This document shows, one piece after another, positions 57,021 to 64,000 of a stretch of DNA of 64,000 nucleotides. Numbering within the stretch: the first letter of the stretch is position 1; each line of letters opens with the position of its first letter. Source of the DNA: Pagrus major (Eukaryota; Chordata; Actinopteri; Spariformes; Sparidae); NCBI RefSeq assembly GCF_040436345.1, contig NC_133238.1, positions 6,140,150 through 6,204,149 on the forward strand, written 5' to 3'. The position numbers were made by a program, and so were the translations under genes. The notes beneath the pieces were generated by a model. It saw nothing but the letters and a program-made list of their open reading frames with translations, made no database searches and was not told where the DNA came from.

Positions 57021-59303
57021 TTTTGTTTCATGGTTGACTGAACGTTCTCCGCATACTTGTTTTGATCCCAAAATTATGAGAAAAAATGTTGTTGCCGGTC
57101 TAAGACACACAGATATAGACTTAGTGTTTGGTTTAACCTCCATGCTGCCAGGTGGGTGTAATGAGTCGAATCATAAGATGAGTATTGGAGAAAGCAGAGG
57201 GATTTATCTTTAAAATACCTCCTTGGTAAATACCTTTAATGTGATCGTCTTGAACTCTTTGGTACTCATTGTATCCGTGTGGCAAACCCAGCCCATCTGA
57301 AACCAGTTATGCTTTATTCATCTACTGCTGGAAATCAATTACTAAACAAAGTGGTAAGAACGATTGAAAGATTTTCCCATTAGCCTGTAATAATGGAAAA
57401 TATTTCCCAGAAGTGAAAAACTGATGTTTTTTCCCCAACAACTGAGGATAAATAATAATATTTTTAATTTGTGTTTAATTTGTGGTTTTTGGTGAAGGTT
57501 CTCAGTCATCCAGGTCATGGTAATTTTAAGTGCTGTATCGTAGGAAACTGGACTTGAAGACATTTCACCTGAGTTGCAGGCTTTTAGTTCCAGCTAGTTA
57601 GAACTGAAGAAACCTATTGGGTGAGAGGTGAAACGTCTTCAAGAAACGAAAACACGTGCAGTTGCCTACGATACAGCACTTAGAATACATTTGTAGTTCA
57701 ATATCTGTGACCTCTGGGAAAGTTGAAGTTTGCAGTCCACAAAACATTTCTGGAGCCTCACAGCAAAACAGTGTAGCAGTATTCTCCCACACAAGACTTA
57801 GGAGTATATGGCCAAGGTGCGGAGATGTGGCCAAGTTTGCCGAAAACCCAAGCCGCTATGTTGTAATGCTACTAGCATGCTGGTCCTGCTTGTGATCATT
57901 TGTCCTCATCGACAGATTAAATATAACAGTAAATACCCAGGATACCAGGCAGTTCATTACTGTGTGTTTTAAACTGGGGCACAAGACCAAACCGAGTGAT
58001 CACAAGTGATCATCACGATCATCAAACATCACGCTACACAGAGAAATGTCTGTTGCGTTCCCTCTGGAGCATTTAACCATGCTAAATAACATGCCCAGCT
58101 GCTGTCCCGTTCTGCTCTGCCGCTGAGCTTCAGGCATATGGTTAACACTATAGTTACAATAAGGAGTACTTGTGCATATGCACTATTTTTTTAACGTTAT
58201 TTTAGTTAACTGTGTTCACTCCTCAGACAGTGATTATATGATGTTTACAGTGTGTTCAGGTACACGGTAAGAATACTTAATGCACTTTCTTTTTATGTAT
58301 TCAGTTTCAGTGTGTCCAGTTAAAGTGCAAGAGTGCACTTAAATTGTTATGGCAGCTACATCAGTGTTTTTCGGTGACACAATGTGCAACTGTGCAAATA
58401 TGCCAAAACCAAAAGGAAAGGAAATTTTGAATGAAATAGTTTTCACTCAATTTGACCACTGAATTATCAATATAATGTGATGTGATGTATTAATATATAA
58501 TCAAGATATAATCGTATCGTGCCCCATGTATGGTGATGCGTATCATATTGTGAAGTCCTTGCAAATACCCAGTCCTAATGTGCAGCTGTACCTGGTGATG
58601 TTCTAGAGAAGACAATTTATGCTAATAAATAATAATGATGAAAGTGAATAATCATAATGTGGATCTATGATAAGCGTTCGATATTAAGTGGATAAAATAC
58701 GTGAGAGGCTTCATTTTACAATCTGGCTTCATTCACCACCTCCCCATCTGTGTTGTCAATTCCCCTTGCCTCCAAAATGTTCCTATGCATGGGTCAGACT
58801 GTACTTACAGGTGCGCACATTCTGCCGTCAAGTTTGTTTTTATAGATCACAACTTTTGCATGGAAGTGGTGTACACACATTTCAAGCTCTTTTTGTGCAC
58901 ACACAAACTTTATAAATGAGGCCCCAGGGGTCATAACAGGACTAAATCGTACTGTTTCCTGCAGATCCAGACATTAACCATCTAATTAAGTTTCATTTCA
59001 TTTTTGGGTACAGTCCACTTGGTTGCAAAGGTTTCAATCAAAAAGAATCTCAGATGAACAAAAAAGTGATAAAGACTTGTGTGAACACACACCTGCACAC
59101 ACCCAGAGCCTACTTACCACTTGCCTGTACAGCTGAGCTGTGGGAGTATCCCAGAGCAACCAGTGCCGTCTCTACCAGCTGTGTGAAGAGGACATCTTTA
59201 CGAACCAACACAAACTCAGCATGACGGTTGCCGTGGCCCTCACAGTCAGCAATTGTGCCAACATCTTCATGCTCCACCACACAGTAGACCGGGATCATCA
59301 GAC
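38471..59303 (-). CDS. satb2: satb2: SATB homeobox 2 chromatin organiser (partial, N-terminal exon outside window)
   Basis: Nuclear matrix-attachment-region-binding transcription factor that organises chromatin and directs craniofacial, skeletal and cortical-neuron development (known for vertebrate SATB2). Nine coding exons are visible, all with GT/AG borders and matching phases: 59118-59303, 51398-51524, 50973-51096, 49464-49566, 45779-46284, 45469-45669, 43528-43680, 40330-40521, 38471-39091; about 736 codons. Domain order: ubiquitin-like oligomerisation domain ([17 protein letters not shown]), CUT-like domain ([14 protein letters not shown]), CUT1 ([26 protein letters not shown]), CUT2 ([24 protein letters not shown]), homeodomain ending [16 protein letters not shown]2 rather than SATB1 because of [18 protein letters not shown] and [12 protein letters not shown]. 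The residues before [11 protein letters not shown] (KVARLEQNGSP-type) are not found up to 64000, so the gene continues to the right. Confidence 0.95.
39340..39487 (+). mobile_element. SINE/LINE tail with (TTGA)n repeat in satb2 intron
   Basis: Diverged tail (gatgactttgctgtgaattg then gcaccatacaaataac) followed by TTGATTGA units to 39487; typical of fish retroposon tails. Confidence 0.6.
40330..40521 (-). CDS. satb2: satb2 exon: second half of CUT2
   Basis: 192 nt, phase 0 at both ends, coding [20 protein letters not shown]... to [10 protein letters not shown]. Nearly the same as mammalian SATB2 ([20 protein letters not shown]). Acceptor CTCCTCCAG, donor CAG/GTACAA. Confidence 0.94.
41330..41970 (+). 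mobile_element. Tc1/mariner transposon remnant in satb2 intron
   Basis: Plus-strand fragments of a Tc1-like transposase: helix-turn-helix piece ([15 protein letters not shown], about 41455-41500), SDESR-like [25 protein letters not shown], then [14 protein letters not shown] and [15 protein letters not shown] (about 41790-41925), and VYARDPPPL in the frame after a stop. Catalytic-region motifs are recognisable but interrupted by stops and shifts; clearly inactive. Confidence 0.85.
41970..42115. repeat. Fish MITE-like repeat ('gtgacgtcatgatgg' type)
   Basis: Contains accaagatggtgacggccgg, gtgacgtcatgatggcttag and tttttacagtcaatgg, a wording I recognise as common in teleost DNA. Confidence 0.5.
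42230..42560. repeat. MITE-like repeat, copy 2
   Basis: Counterpart of 36440-36720. Ends gtgaagttaccctttaa. Confidence 0.6.
43528..43680 (-). CDS. satb2: satb2 exon: first half of CUT2
   Basis: 153 nt coding [27 protein letters not shown]... to [11 protein letters not shown]. Donor GTTGGT. The acceptor is set at GCGAAG/ACAAAG; an AG six bases further in (before TGCATT) also keeps frame, so the first two residues are uncertain. Confidence 0.88.
44050..44600 (-). mobile_element. L2-like LINE 3' fragment in satb2 intron
   Basis: Shares 'gtagtcatt(t/a)agactagacacagcagac', 'cttcacagctgagtctttg' and neighbouring words with 32540-32780 of the larger LINE, so both derive from one family. Same (minus) orientation; short and decayed. 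Confidence 0.7.
44821..45190 (+). mobile_element. Ty3/Gypsy-type LTR retrotransposon fragment (fossil)
   Basis: The end of an internal region with a purine-rich tract (near 44920-44930) runs into an LTR-like start tgtcatgg (about 44935). The LTR portion has the fish Gypsy wording cacctgtatctcattag and gtgtatttaagcctgtg. A broken fragment without recognisable gag or pol. Confidence 0.55.
45455..45495. repeat. (GT)n tract overlapping satb2 splice donor
   Basis: Alternating GT with small interruptions, spanning the donor of the exon that ends at 45469. On the transcript strand it reads (AC)n. Confidence 0.85.
45469..45669 (-). CDS. satb2: satb2 exon: second half of CUT1 and repeat-encoded linker
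   Basis: 201 nt coding [20 protein letters not shown]... to QEERERSS, then a linker ending NTNTHRHTQ. The last nine residues and the GTACAC donor are made of an (AC)n-like tract; the acceptor side is preceded by a (TG)n tract. Phase 0 at both ends. Confidence 0.9.
45683..45708. repeat. (CA)n tract just upstream of satb2 exon 45469-45669
   Basis: Thirteen or so CA units within 40 bp of the acceptor; on the transcript strand (UG)n. Confidence 0.85.
45779..46284 (-). CDS. satb2: satb2 exon: Pro/His-rich linker and first half of CUT1
   Basis: 506 nt, the largest internal exon. A Ser/Pro/His/Gln-rich linker with the SATB2-specific [20 protein letters not shown] runs into CUT1 ([19 protein letters not shown], then [11 protein letters not shown]). 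The acceptor GACACAG is separated by only a few bases from a (GT)n tract on the transcript strand (46289-46336). Donor ACAG/GTAAAC. Confidence 0.93.
46289..46337. repeat. (CA)n tract abutting satb2 acceptor at 46284
   Basis: About 24 CA units with one CG interruption, beginning 4-5 bp upstream of the acceptor AG on the transcript strand, where it reads (UG)n. Confidence 0.9.
46455..46670 (+). mobile_element. TTAA MITE end in satb2 intron
   Basis: Begins TTAAAGGACCAGTGTGTATG then gatttagtggcatccagcag and gaggttgtagattgcaacc, a very common fish MITE. Same family as the piece at 8040-8190. The other end is not seen; it may be interrupted by the Penelope remnant. Confidence 0.65.
46770..47215 (+). 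mobile_element. Penelope-like element remnant (3' end)
   Basis: Carries short pieces matching Penelope-like proteins: [11 protein letters not shown] from the RT side and the last part of the GIY-YIG endonuclease region ([49 protein letters not shown]), then the typical 3' sequence gaactgaagaagcctcttgg and ccatgacctggatgactgag. Broken and much shortened; inactive. Confidence 0.75.
47885..48480. repeat. Unclassified fish interspersed repeat
   Basis: Starts aataaagctgcaagcagcac and contains two copies of gtcctcaggctgggact plus 'tgg(g/a)(t/c)aatgtata(t/g)(c/t)tga(c/g)ttac'. Related in wording to 1095-1415. Confidence 0.5.
49464..49566 (-). CDS. satb2: satb2 exon: CUT-like domain, second part
   Basis: 103 nt coding [34 protein letters not shown] plus one base. 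Strong polypyrimidine tract and CTGTCAG acceptor; donor AAAG/GTAACT. The leftover G joins TG of the next exon to make Val, giving the KRIKVER register seen in mammalian SATB2. Confidence 0.93.
50973..51096 (-). CDS. satb2: satb2 exon: CUT-like domain, first part
   Basis: 124 nt coding [24 protein letters not shown]... to LAKDCPLSQ. Of two nearby AGs, the one after CATGTGC is chosen because it alone keeps phase with the previous exon and restores the expected [11 protein letters not shown] register. Donor GTAATT. Confidence 0.9.
51398..51524 (-). CDS. satb2: satb2 exon: ubiquitin-like domain, second half
   Basis: 127 nt coding [22 protein letters not shown]... to [12 protein letters not shown]. 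Close to mammalian [22 protein letters not shown]. The acceptor is CCCCAG and the donor is a weak-looking ACAG/GTCACC, but the reading phase across the next junction is exact. Confidence 0.93.
52040..53720. repeat. Imperfect inverted-repeat region, possible DNA element
   Basis: cttgttacatttagttacat then ggtaactacaggatatgcag (52568-52607) recurs inverted at about 53630-53680 and again, more diverged, at 53570-53610. A short direct duplication (gatgtgaaaataa...gattttac) lies at 52149-52244. No coding capacity seen. Confidence 0.5.
54943..55112 (+). mobile_element. tRNA-derived SINE
   Basis: tRNA-like head with A box (tagctcagtcggtagag, 54959-) and B box (ggtttgagtccgacc, about 55004-55018), then the body gtggccctttgctgtatgtc and attccccctttctctc, as in a common teleost SINE. 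Ends near ataaagctataaaa. It is not a working tRNA gene: the cloverleaf does not close and a SINE body follows. Confidence 0.85.
56330..56366 (+). mobile_element. Truncated tRNA-SINE head
   Basis: ggtggcggtagctcggtggt followed by agagcaggg is an A-box region without a following B box or body. Confidence 0.4.
56942..57015. repeat. (CT)n-(GT)n compound microsatellite
   Basis: About 19 bp of CT units followed by about 53 bp of GT units in a satb2 intron. Confidence 0.95.
57485..57690. mobile_element. Penelope-like 3'-end pair in inverted orientation
   Basis: The left part (57490-57580, minus orientation: ccatgacctggatgactgag, gtccagtttcctacgatac) and the right part (57595-57685, plus: agttagaactgaagaaacc, cgtcttcaag, cagttgcctacgatacagc) are two copies of the same end sequence as at 47110-47180, head to head. 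Together they form an imperfect palindrome. No coding part. Confidence 0.65.
58700..58926. repeat. Interspersed repeat, 'catttataaa' end type, copy 2 (inverted)
   Basis: Ends acaaactttataaatgaggc then ccca, the reverse of the start at 34593; interior shares cacacacatttcaagctc-like words of this family. Confidence 0.45.
59118..59303 (-). CDS. satb2: satb2 exon: ubiquitin-like domain, first half
   Basis: 186 nt. It begins with GT, completing a codon from the missing upstream exon, then [13 protein letters not shown]...[20 protein letters not shown], and ends ASG with one base left over. Acceptor CCACCAG, donor GTAAGT. The stretch between VVEHED and HAEF is a few residues longer than I recall for mammalian SATB2. 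The domain mediates tetramerisation in SATB proteins. Confidence 0.93.
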
Positions 59304-60044
59304 CTGGTGGACAAACACAGAGAGATTTATAGGAAAAGAGAGTTGAGCCCCATTGGAATTAGCGTCTTTCCAGGTCCTTGGAGTATAGTCATGTCATGTT
59401 GCCGTCGGCAATTGGTAGAAAATGCTCACTATATTGGATGGTGATCAAACCTACACTATCAGGATGCTCTACATAGCCTCTCTTAATTATAGCCTTTATT
59501 ATTTAGGTCGGATATTACAGACAGCAAATATTTCACTGTCCATGACCGAATATAACATGCATAAGCACGTGCGAATATAAGGAGGAAATGATAAACAATA
59601 TGCTTGACAAGTAAAAAGAGCTACCTGATTTTATGTGTGGTTATAATGAAGAGACACAATTCCAGTTGTTGACAAGAAGAGGCACACAACAGAACAACCT
59701 ACGGTGGAAGCAGTAGAGTAGAGTGAGGCAGCACACAGTCCGGACAGTCTCCAAGAGGAAGAAAACAACACCATGCTTTCGACCAGTAAAATGAGGCTCA
59801 CCCATCACATTTTACATCAACTTAACTTTATCTTTAAACAGGATGAAAGACTTTAGTCACCAGACATCTGGATATTAAGTTATGGCTCGCCAGCCTCTAG
59901 TTTAGCAACTCACAGATGAAGCATCTGTTTCCTCTTCTGGTCTATAAAAGTCAGAAAAAGTCCAACTCAAACGGTGTTTTATTCCACAAAGGCCCAGTAG
60001 ATCAAAACCCATAAAATATTTAGTCCAAAACAAAATAATACATC

Positions 60045-60130
60045 CATAATTCCCAAAGTGTGGGCCGCAACCCACTGGTGGGCCGTGAGGGACTGCAGGT
60101 GGGCCGCAGAGCTCATTTACAATAAATACA
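60045..60130. repeat. hAT-like end fragment (tentative)
   Basis: cccaaagtgtgggccgcaac followed by ccactggtgggccgtgag resembles the ends of hAT-type elements common in vertebrates. Too short to be sure. Confidence 0.35.
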
Positions 60131-61750
60131 TAAAATATTTTGTAATTTCAATTTCAAACAGCACTTTTTTCCCAACTATGCTTTTATATACAAAGTTAGA
60201 TGCAATAAAGCATTATAGTATGTTAATGCATTTTTGATCGTTGCTAATTGCTGGAAACTACTCTGCATGAGAGGCCAGGGTCACATCGTACTTCTCTGCA
60301 GAGGCAGCTGTGCCATGGCAAGACAACATGTAGTGCACAAACACACCCACACACTTCTATTGAGCAATCTTCCTGTAATTTTAGAATACACTGAGTGCAT
60401 GCCAGTTCATCAATTCATATTCATGTTACAGAACACATTGTGTCTGCTTTCATTTGTATCCATGGTGGTATATCATATCATGAGGTAATGCAACCTTAAT
60501 TTGGCACATCTACACGGCATCACAGCACAAAAACAATAAGAGCAGAATTTATGAGGTCTTTTACGTTAAACAGCAATGTACATAAATGTAAAATGGTGCT
60601 ATCTGGTATCACTGATATCAGAAACTTGATGCTTTTCAAGACCTTTTTAAGATCAATTTTAGCCAACTTGAAGACGGATCTTTTTAGGCAAAACATAAAA
60701 CATCTTTTTGCTTATTCAATCACTGAAGGTTAGTTATAAATGTAAGTAGTATGTGGTCATGTGCAAGGCTAAGTTTTATGTGGGAAAATGGTGCTCGGTG
60801 AACGTACATTTTGCCAACAGGTAAGAACAAGTACAAAGTAAAAAGCACACGTTTCAGTTTCACCGTGTATTTGAGTGTTGATTCTCTCTGAGTTGAGGAC
60901 CCCATAATAGGACTGTCCCTTTTTGAAGGAAAAATTGAACAGCAAAAGTGGTGAGAAGTTTATAGGAAACCAATCTATATGTGGATGGTGTCATTTTTAC
61001 AGCCATTACACTGTGTAATCAGTATTTACTTGAGAGTGATAAGTACAAGCAAAAAAGTTGTTTATTGCCCATTTTATTTTAGTTTTCTTTCGGTGTATGT
61101 ATCTTAGGGTACTGCAAACAGAAAAAGGCATTAAAAAATCTTGTATTGCTTAATGAATATTACATTAATTCTTAATTTTGACAACAAATCTTGGAGAAGG
61201 AACTTTGTTGGAAGATTTTTTTGGCCTCCTTTTCATCCATGTTTCAGCATTGTGAATAGGATCTGTGTTACAGGGACTCCAGTGTTTCAGTGTTGCTACA
61301 GTGTAGCTGCCTTCTTGGTGGTCTCTCTGCAACATTTTGGGCAGCTGTCAGTGTAAATGGAAGTCCATGTAAGATTGCACAATTGAATTTGTGTTTGCAC
61401 CACATATTAAAACCCACAAGGATTAAGACTTCCAGAGCTCTTTGGGGCTTTTAGCCGCTGTTGGACATAATATCTATATAATTTCACACTCAGGAGCAAT
61501 GCCATAATTCCAGCAGCTTGCTGTTTGTTGGTCTACACTCATATTGGGCAAGAACCTCCTCCAAGCCTGGAACCATTCACACCCATCTAGTCCACTGCTT
61601 AGTCCCACGGGAACTGTTAATGAACAAGCTATCAATTCTACTGAAGCGACAGATCAGCCAGAGCCAAACCACAGCAGCATCAGGCACGCTATCAGCCAAT
61701 AAGCCAACCACTCAGTGCAGGGGTGGAGGGAGGCAACCCAGCCAAATAAC

Positions 61751-61760
61751 TGTGTGTGTG

Positions 61761-61793
<33 letters not shown>
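61751..61793. repeat. (GT)n microsatellite
   Basis: About 21 GT units with one TT interruption. Confidence 0.95.
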
Positions 61794-64000
61794 ACTCTTA
61801 CAATGTTTGTGTGATGATGCATGATGATGTTTTCAACTGCATGAGAGAATAATAGGCATCTGTGCGTGAGTGGTCGGTTGTTAGTGTACATGCTACTCTG
61901 TGATACTGTACCAATGCAAAATGTGTGGTGTATGAGTGTGTGTGTGTTTGTGTGTGTGACATCAACATTACCCATTTGGCCTAGGTTGACTTTATTTTGG
62001 TGCCCTATGCTAACACATTATGCTAACATTTTATCAGATATTGTGTGTAAAGTTTTAGTGTATTTTGGCATTTCCATGATATTTCATATTTTTTGGAGTC
62101 CTTTAGCCACACTGTTAGCCAAACATTATTTGACAAACAAATACATTTTGTGCATAAGCTAAGCTAAAAAATTTACTTGTATCTGAAATTGAACAATGAC
62201 ATATAACTATAGTTGAATCTGTAAGTTATCTGTTATCCTCCAAGCTTGGCCGATGGGTTAAAAGTGTGTGGCTCCTTTGAGAATACAGTAGTGGCTTTGA
62301 TGCTACTTATTTGGCATGGGATTTGAGAGATTGACTTGAGGCAGATGAGAGTGTGTTGGCAACCCTTAATCACGTTAATATATCACCAAAAATATAAAAT
62401 TATATTACTATTGCTTTACTATTTCTAACTATTTCAGTATTGAGTTACAATTACATTCATAATATTCCATAGACATGCTAACCTAAAAACATGTTGTTGG
62501 GAATATTGAAGATATGATGACTGAGATTACAGCATGAATGGGATTAAATGACTGTAAAATACATTTGTGGATATTTGTTACATTTCCACTGTTGATCGGA
62601 ATGACTCGCGGTGCACTGTGCTGCTCTGTCTTGTCTGTCTGTGCACTGTCAGTGACCTAGTCACGTGACAGAAAATAGACGTGTGGCTTGTCAAAAGTAC
62701 TAGTTGCGTGAGTCTCATGGCCATCCATGAGAGTTGGCAGCGTTGAAAGTTGTCATTTCCTTTCATTTAACCTAGCTAAACAGTGATATGCTGTGTGTTG
62801 TTTGTTCATTGTGCATGTTGTTCAAATTAATTATGTTTTGAAACGTGACAACGCATGAGTGTGTGTAAGGTCTGGTTATGTTTTGGGACAATAAAACAAA
62901 AAACCCACATCTGGGGTTCGCTTCTTGACAACCGCTATATACAGCCAAGGAACACAAGGTGTAATATAAGCTTAACTCACTATAACTCACTTGTGTCAGC
63001 ACTCATATTTAACAACGTTGCAGTAGGTTTAGCCTTTTGTAAAATTAAGTCGCATTGTCACCAAAATAGTCATCAAAAAACATCCCAAAATGAGACTAAA
63101 TGGTCACAGTCTGGAGCCCTGTTTTATCAATCATTAACAGGTGTGAGCCATTTATCTTTTTATAATGTAATTGTGACCCAGAGTGACCCAGAAAAACAAT
63201 GGCGCATAGTCATGTGAGTAATTGTATGGAGAAAAGAGAGTGACAGGGAGAGAATGTACTGTTCCTCTCAAGCTCAAGAGGCTGTATGATCTGTACATTA
63301 TATGACAAAACACAAACATGTTCTTTTTACTCTGCATGAAGTCTATGGCCTACTGTCATTCACATATATATGTAACTACATGCCAAATCTTATGGAGAAT
63401 GTACCAACAACAAAAAAGTTTATTCATCTTGGAGACCATTGGTACACTATGATTCTCCTCTCCTCTCCCCAACAACAATTTTAATAACCAATTATGATAA
63501 GTCCCTAATCAAGCCTAAATGCCAACCATTTTCTCCTTCTACCTTCTCAGCATGAAGCTGACAATTTTCTCTGTTGCATGTCACTGTTGGTCAGACAAGT
63601 ATGAAATATGAAGACTCACTCTGGGCTCAAGGAAATTGTGATGGTACATTTTTTTTAACAAGACAGAAAAAACAACATTTGTGTCATCTCATGAACTTGC
63701 ACATGAATATATTGATTTGATTTGTTGGAGCTAAAATTGTTGTTTTTTTTTTTTATCATTGTCACTGCTAGTTAGAATTGTGTACTGTTGTGACAATGTT
63801 GAATAAAGTGGATTATTTTTGTAACTGTTCTTGGCACGGAGATCCACTAAAATTGCATATCTAATGTATTGGTTAAAGGTCCTATTTGAAAGAAAAGTTG
63901 ATTTTTTAGTGTCATTCCCAACTTGTCAAATACTGGCGTTTCGGGATGGTGGACAGCCCGATCTACAATCCCAAAGCGTCAGTATTTTATGGGTTGGGAA

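Larger units (their letters stand above)
59304..64000 (-). other. satb2: satb2 5' intron sequence up to window edge
   Basis: No satb2 exon (nothing coding KVARLEQNGSP-type sequence on the minus strand) and no other gene recognised. Taken as part of the large intron between the missing N-terminal coding exon and the exon at 59118-59303. Confidence 0.6.

Noticed and set aside
38471-59303. Assignment to satb1
   Set aside because: The linker [32 protein letters not shown] and [12 protein letters not shown] fit SATB2; SATB1 reads MAQLLNQQYAVNRLLAQQ and LSMIRRFL at these places.

Overview
The window is nuclear DNA from a ray-finned fish, most likely a percomorph-type teleost. The basis is vertebrate intron-exon structure with GT/AG introns, a family of gamma-M/gamma-S lens crystallins (gamma-M is the aquatic-lens class), and fish-type repeats: TTAA-flanked MITEs, tRNA-SINEs, L2-like LINEs, Tc1, Penelope and Gypsy remnants. 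I see no bacterial, phage or CRISPR features.

Left part (about 2.4-24.2 kb): seven apparently intact three-exon gamma-crystallin genes, named A to G here. Order and strand: A(-), B(-), C(-), D(+), E(+), F(+), G(-). Each has the standard plan: a tiny first exon coding MGK, MGR or MSGK, a second exon for the N-terminal pair of Greek-key motifs, and a third exon for the C-terminal pair. A and B are gamma-S-like and lie on a head-to-tail tandem duplication (about 2400-7700 and 7700-10915). C and D are methionine-rich gamma-M genes, divergent from one 625-bp promoter region. E is gamma-M-like. F and G are convergent and have mixed gamma-M/gamma-S character. The promoters of C, D, E and F share a Maf/AP-1-like site about 45 bp upstream of the TATA box.

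Middle (24.2-38.4 kb): no protein gene recognised. It holds simple repeats, a decayed L2-like LINE (minus strand, 31980-33710), a probable lone LTR remnant, MITE-like repeats, and several unique stretches that could be conserved regulatory DNA.

Right part (38.4-64 kb): satb2, minus strand, nine coding exons from 59303 down to the stop at 38471. They cover the ubiquitin-like domain, CUT-like domain, CUT1, CUT2 and the atypical homeodomain. The N-terminal coding exon and promoter lie beyond the right edge. The introns carry Tc1, LINE, Gypsy, Penelope and SINE remnants plus many microsatellites, some directly against splice sites. In human, SATB2 and the CRYGA-D cluster are both in 2q33, so this pairing looks like retained vertebrate synteny. 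The two parts are neighbours by descent; nothing here shows them working together: crystallins are lens structural proteins, while SATB2 is a chromatin-organising transcription factor.
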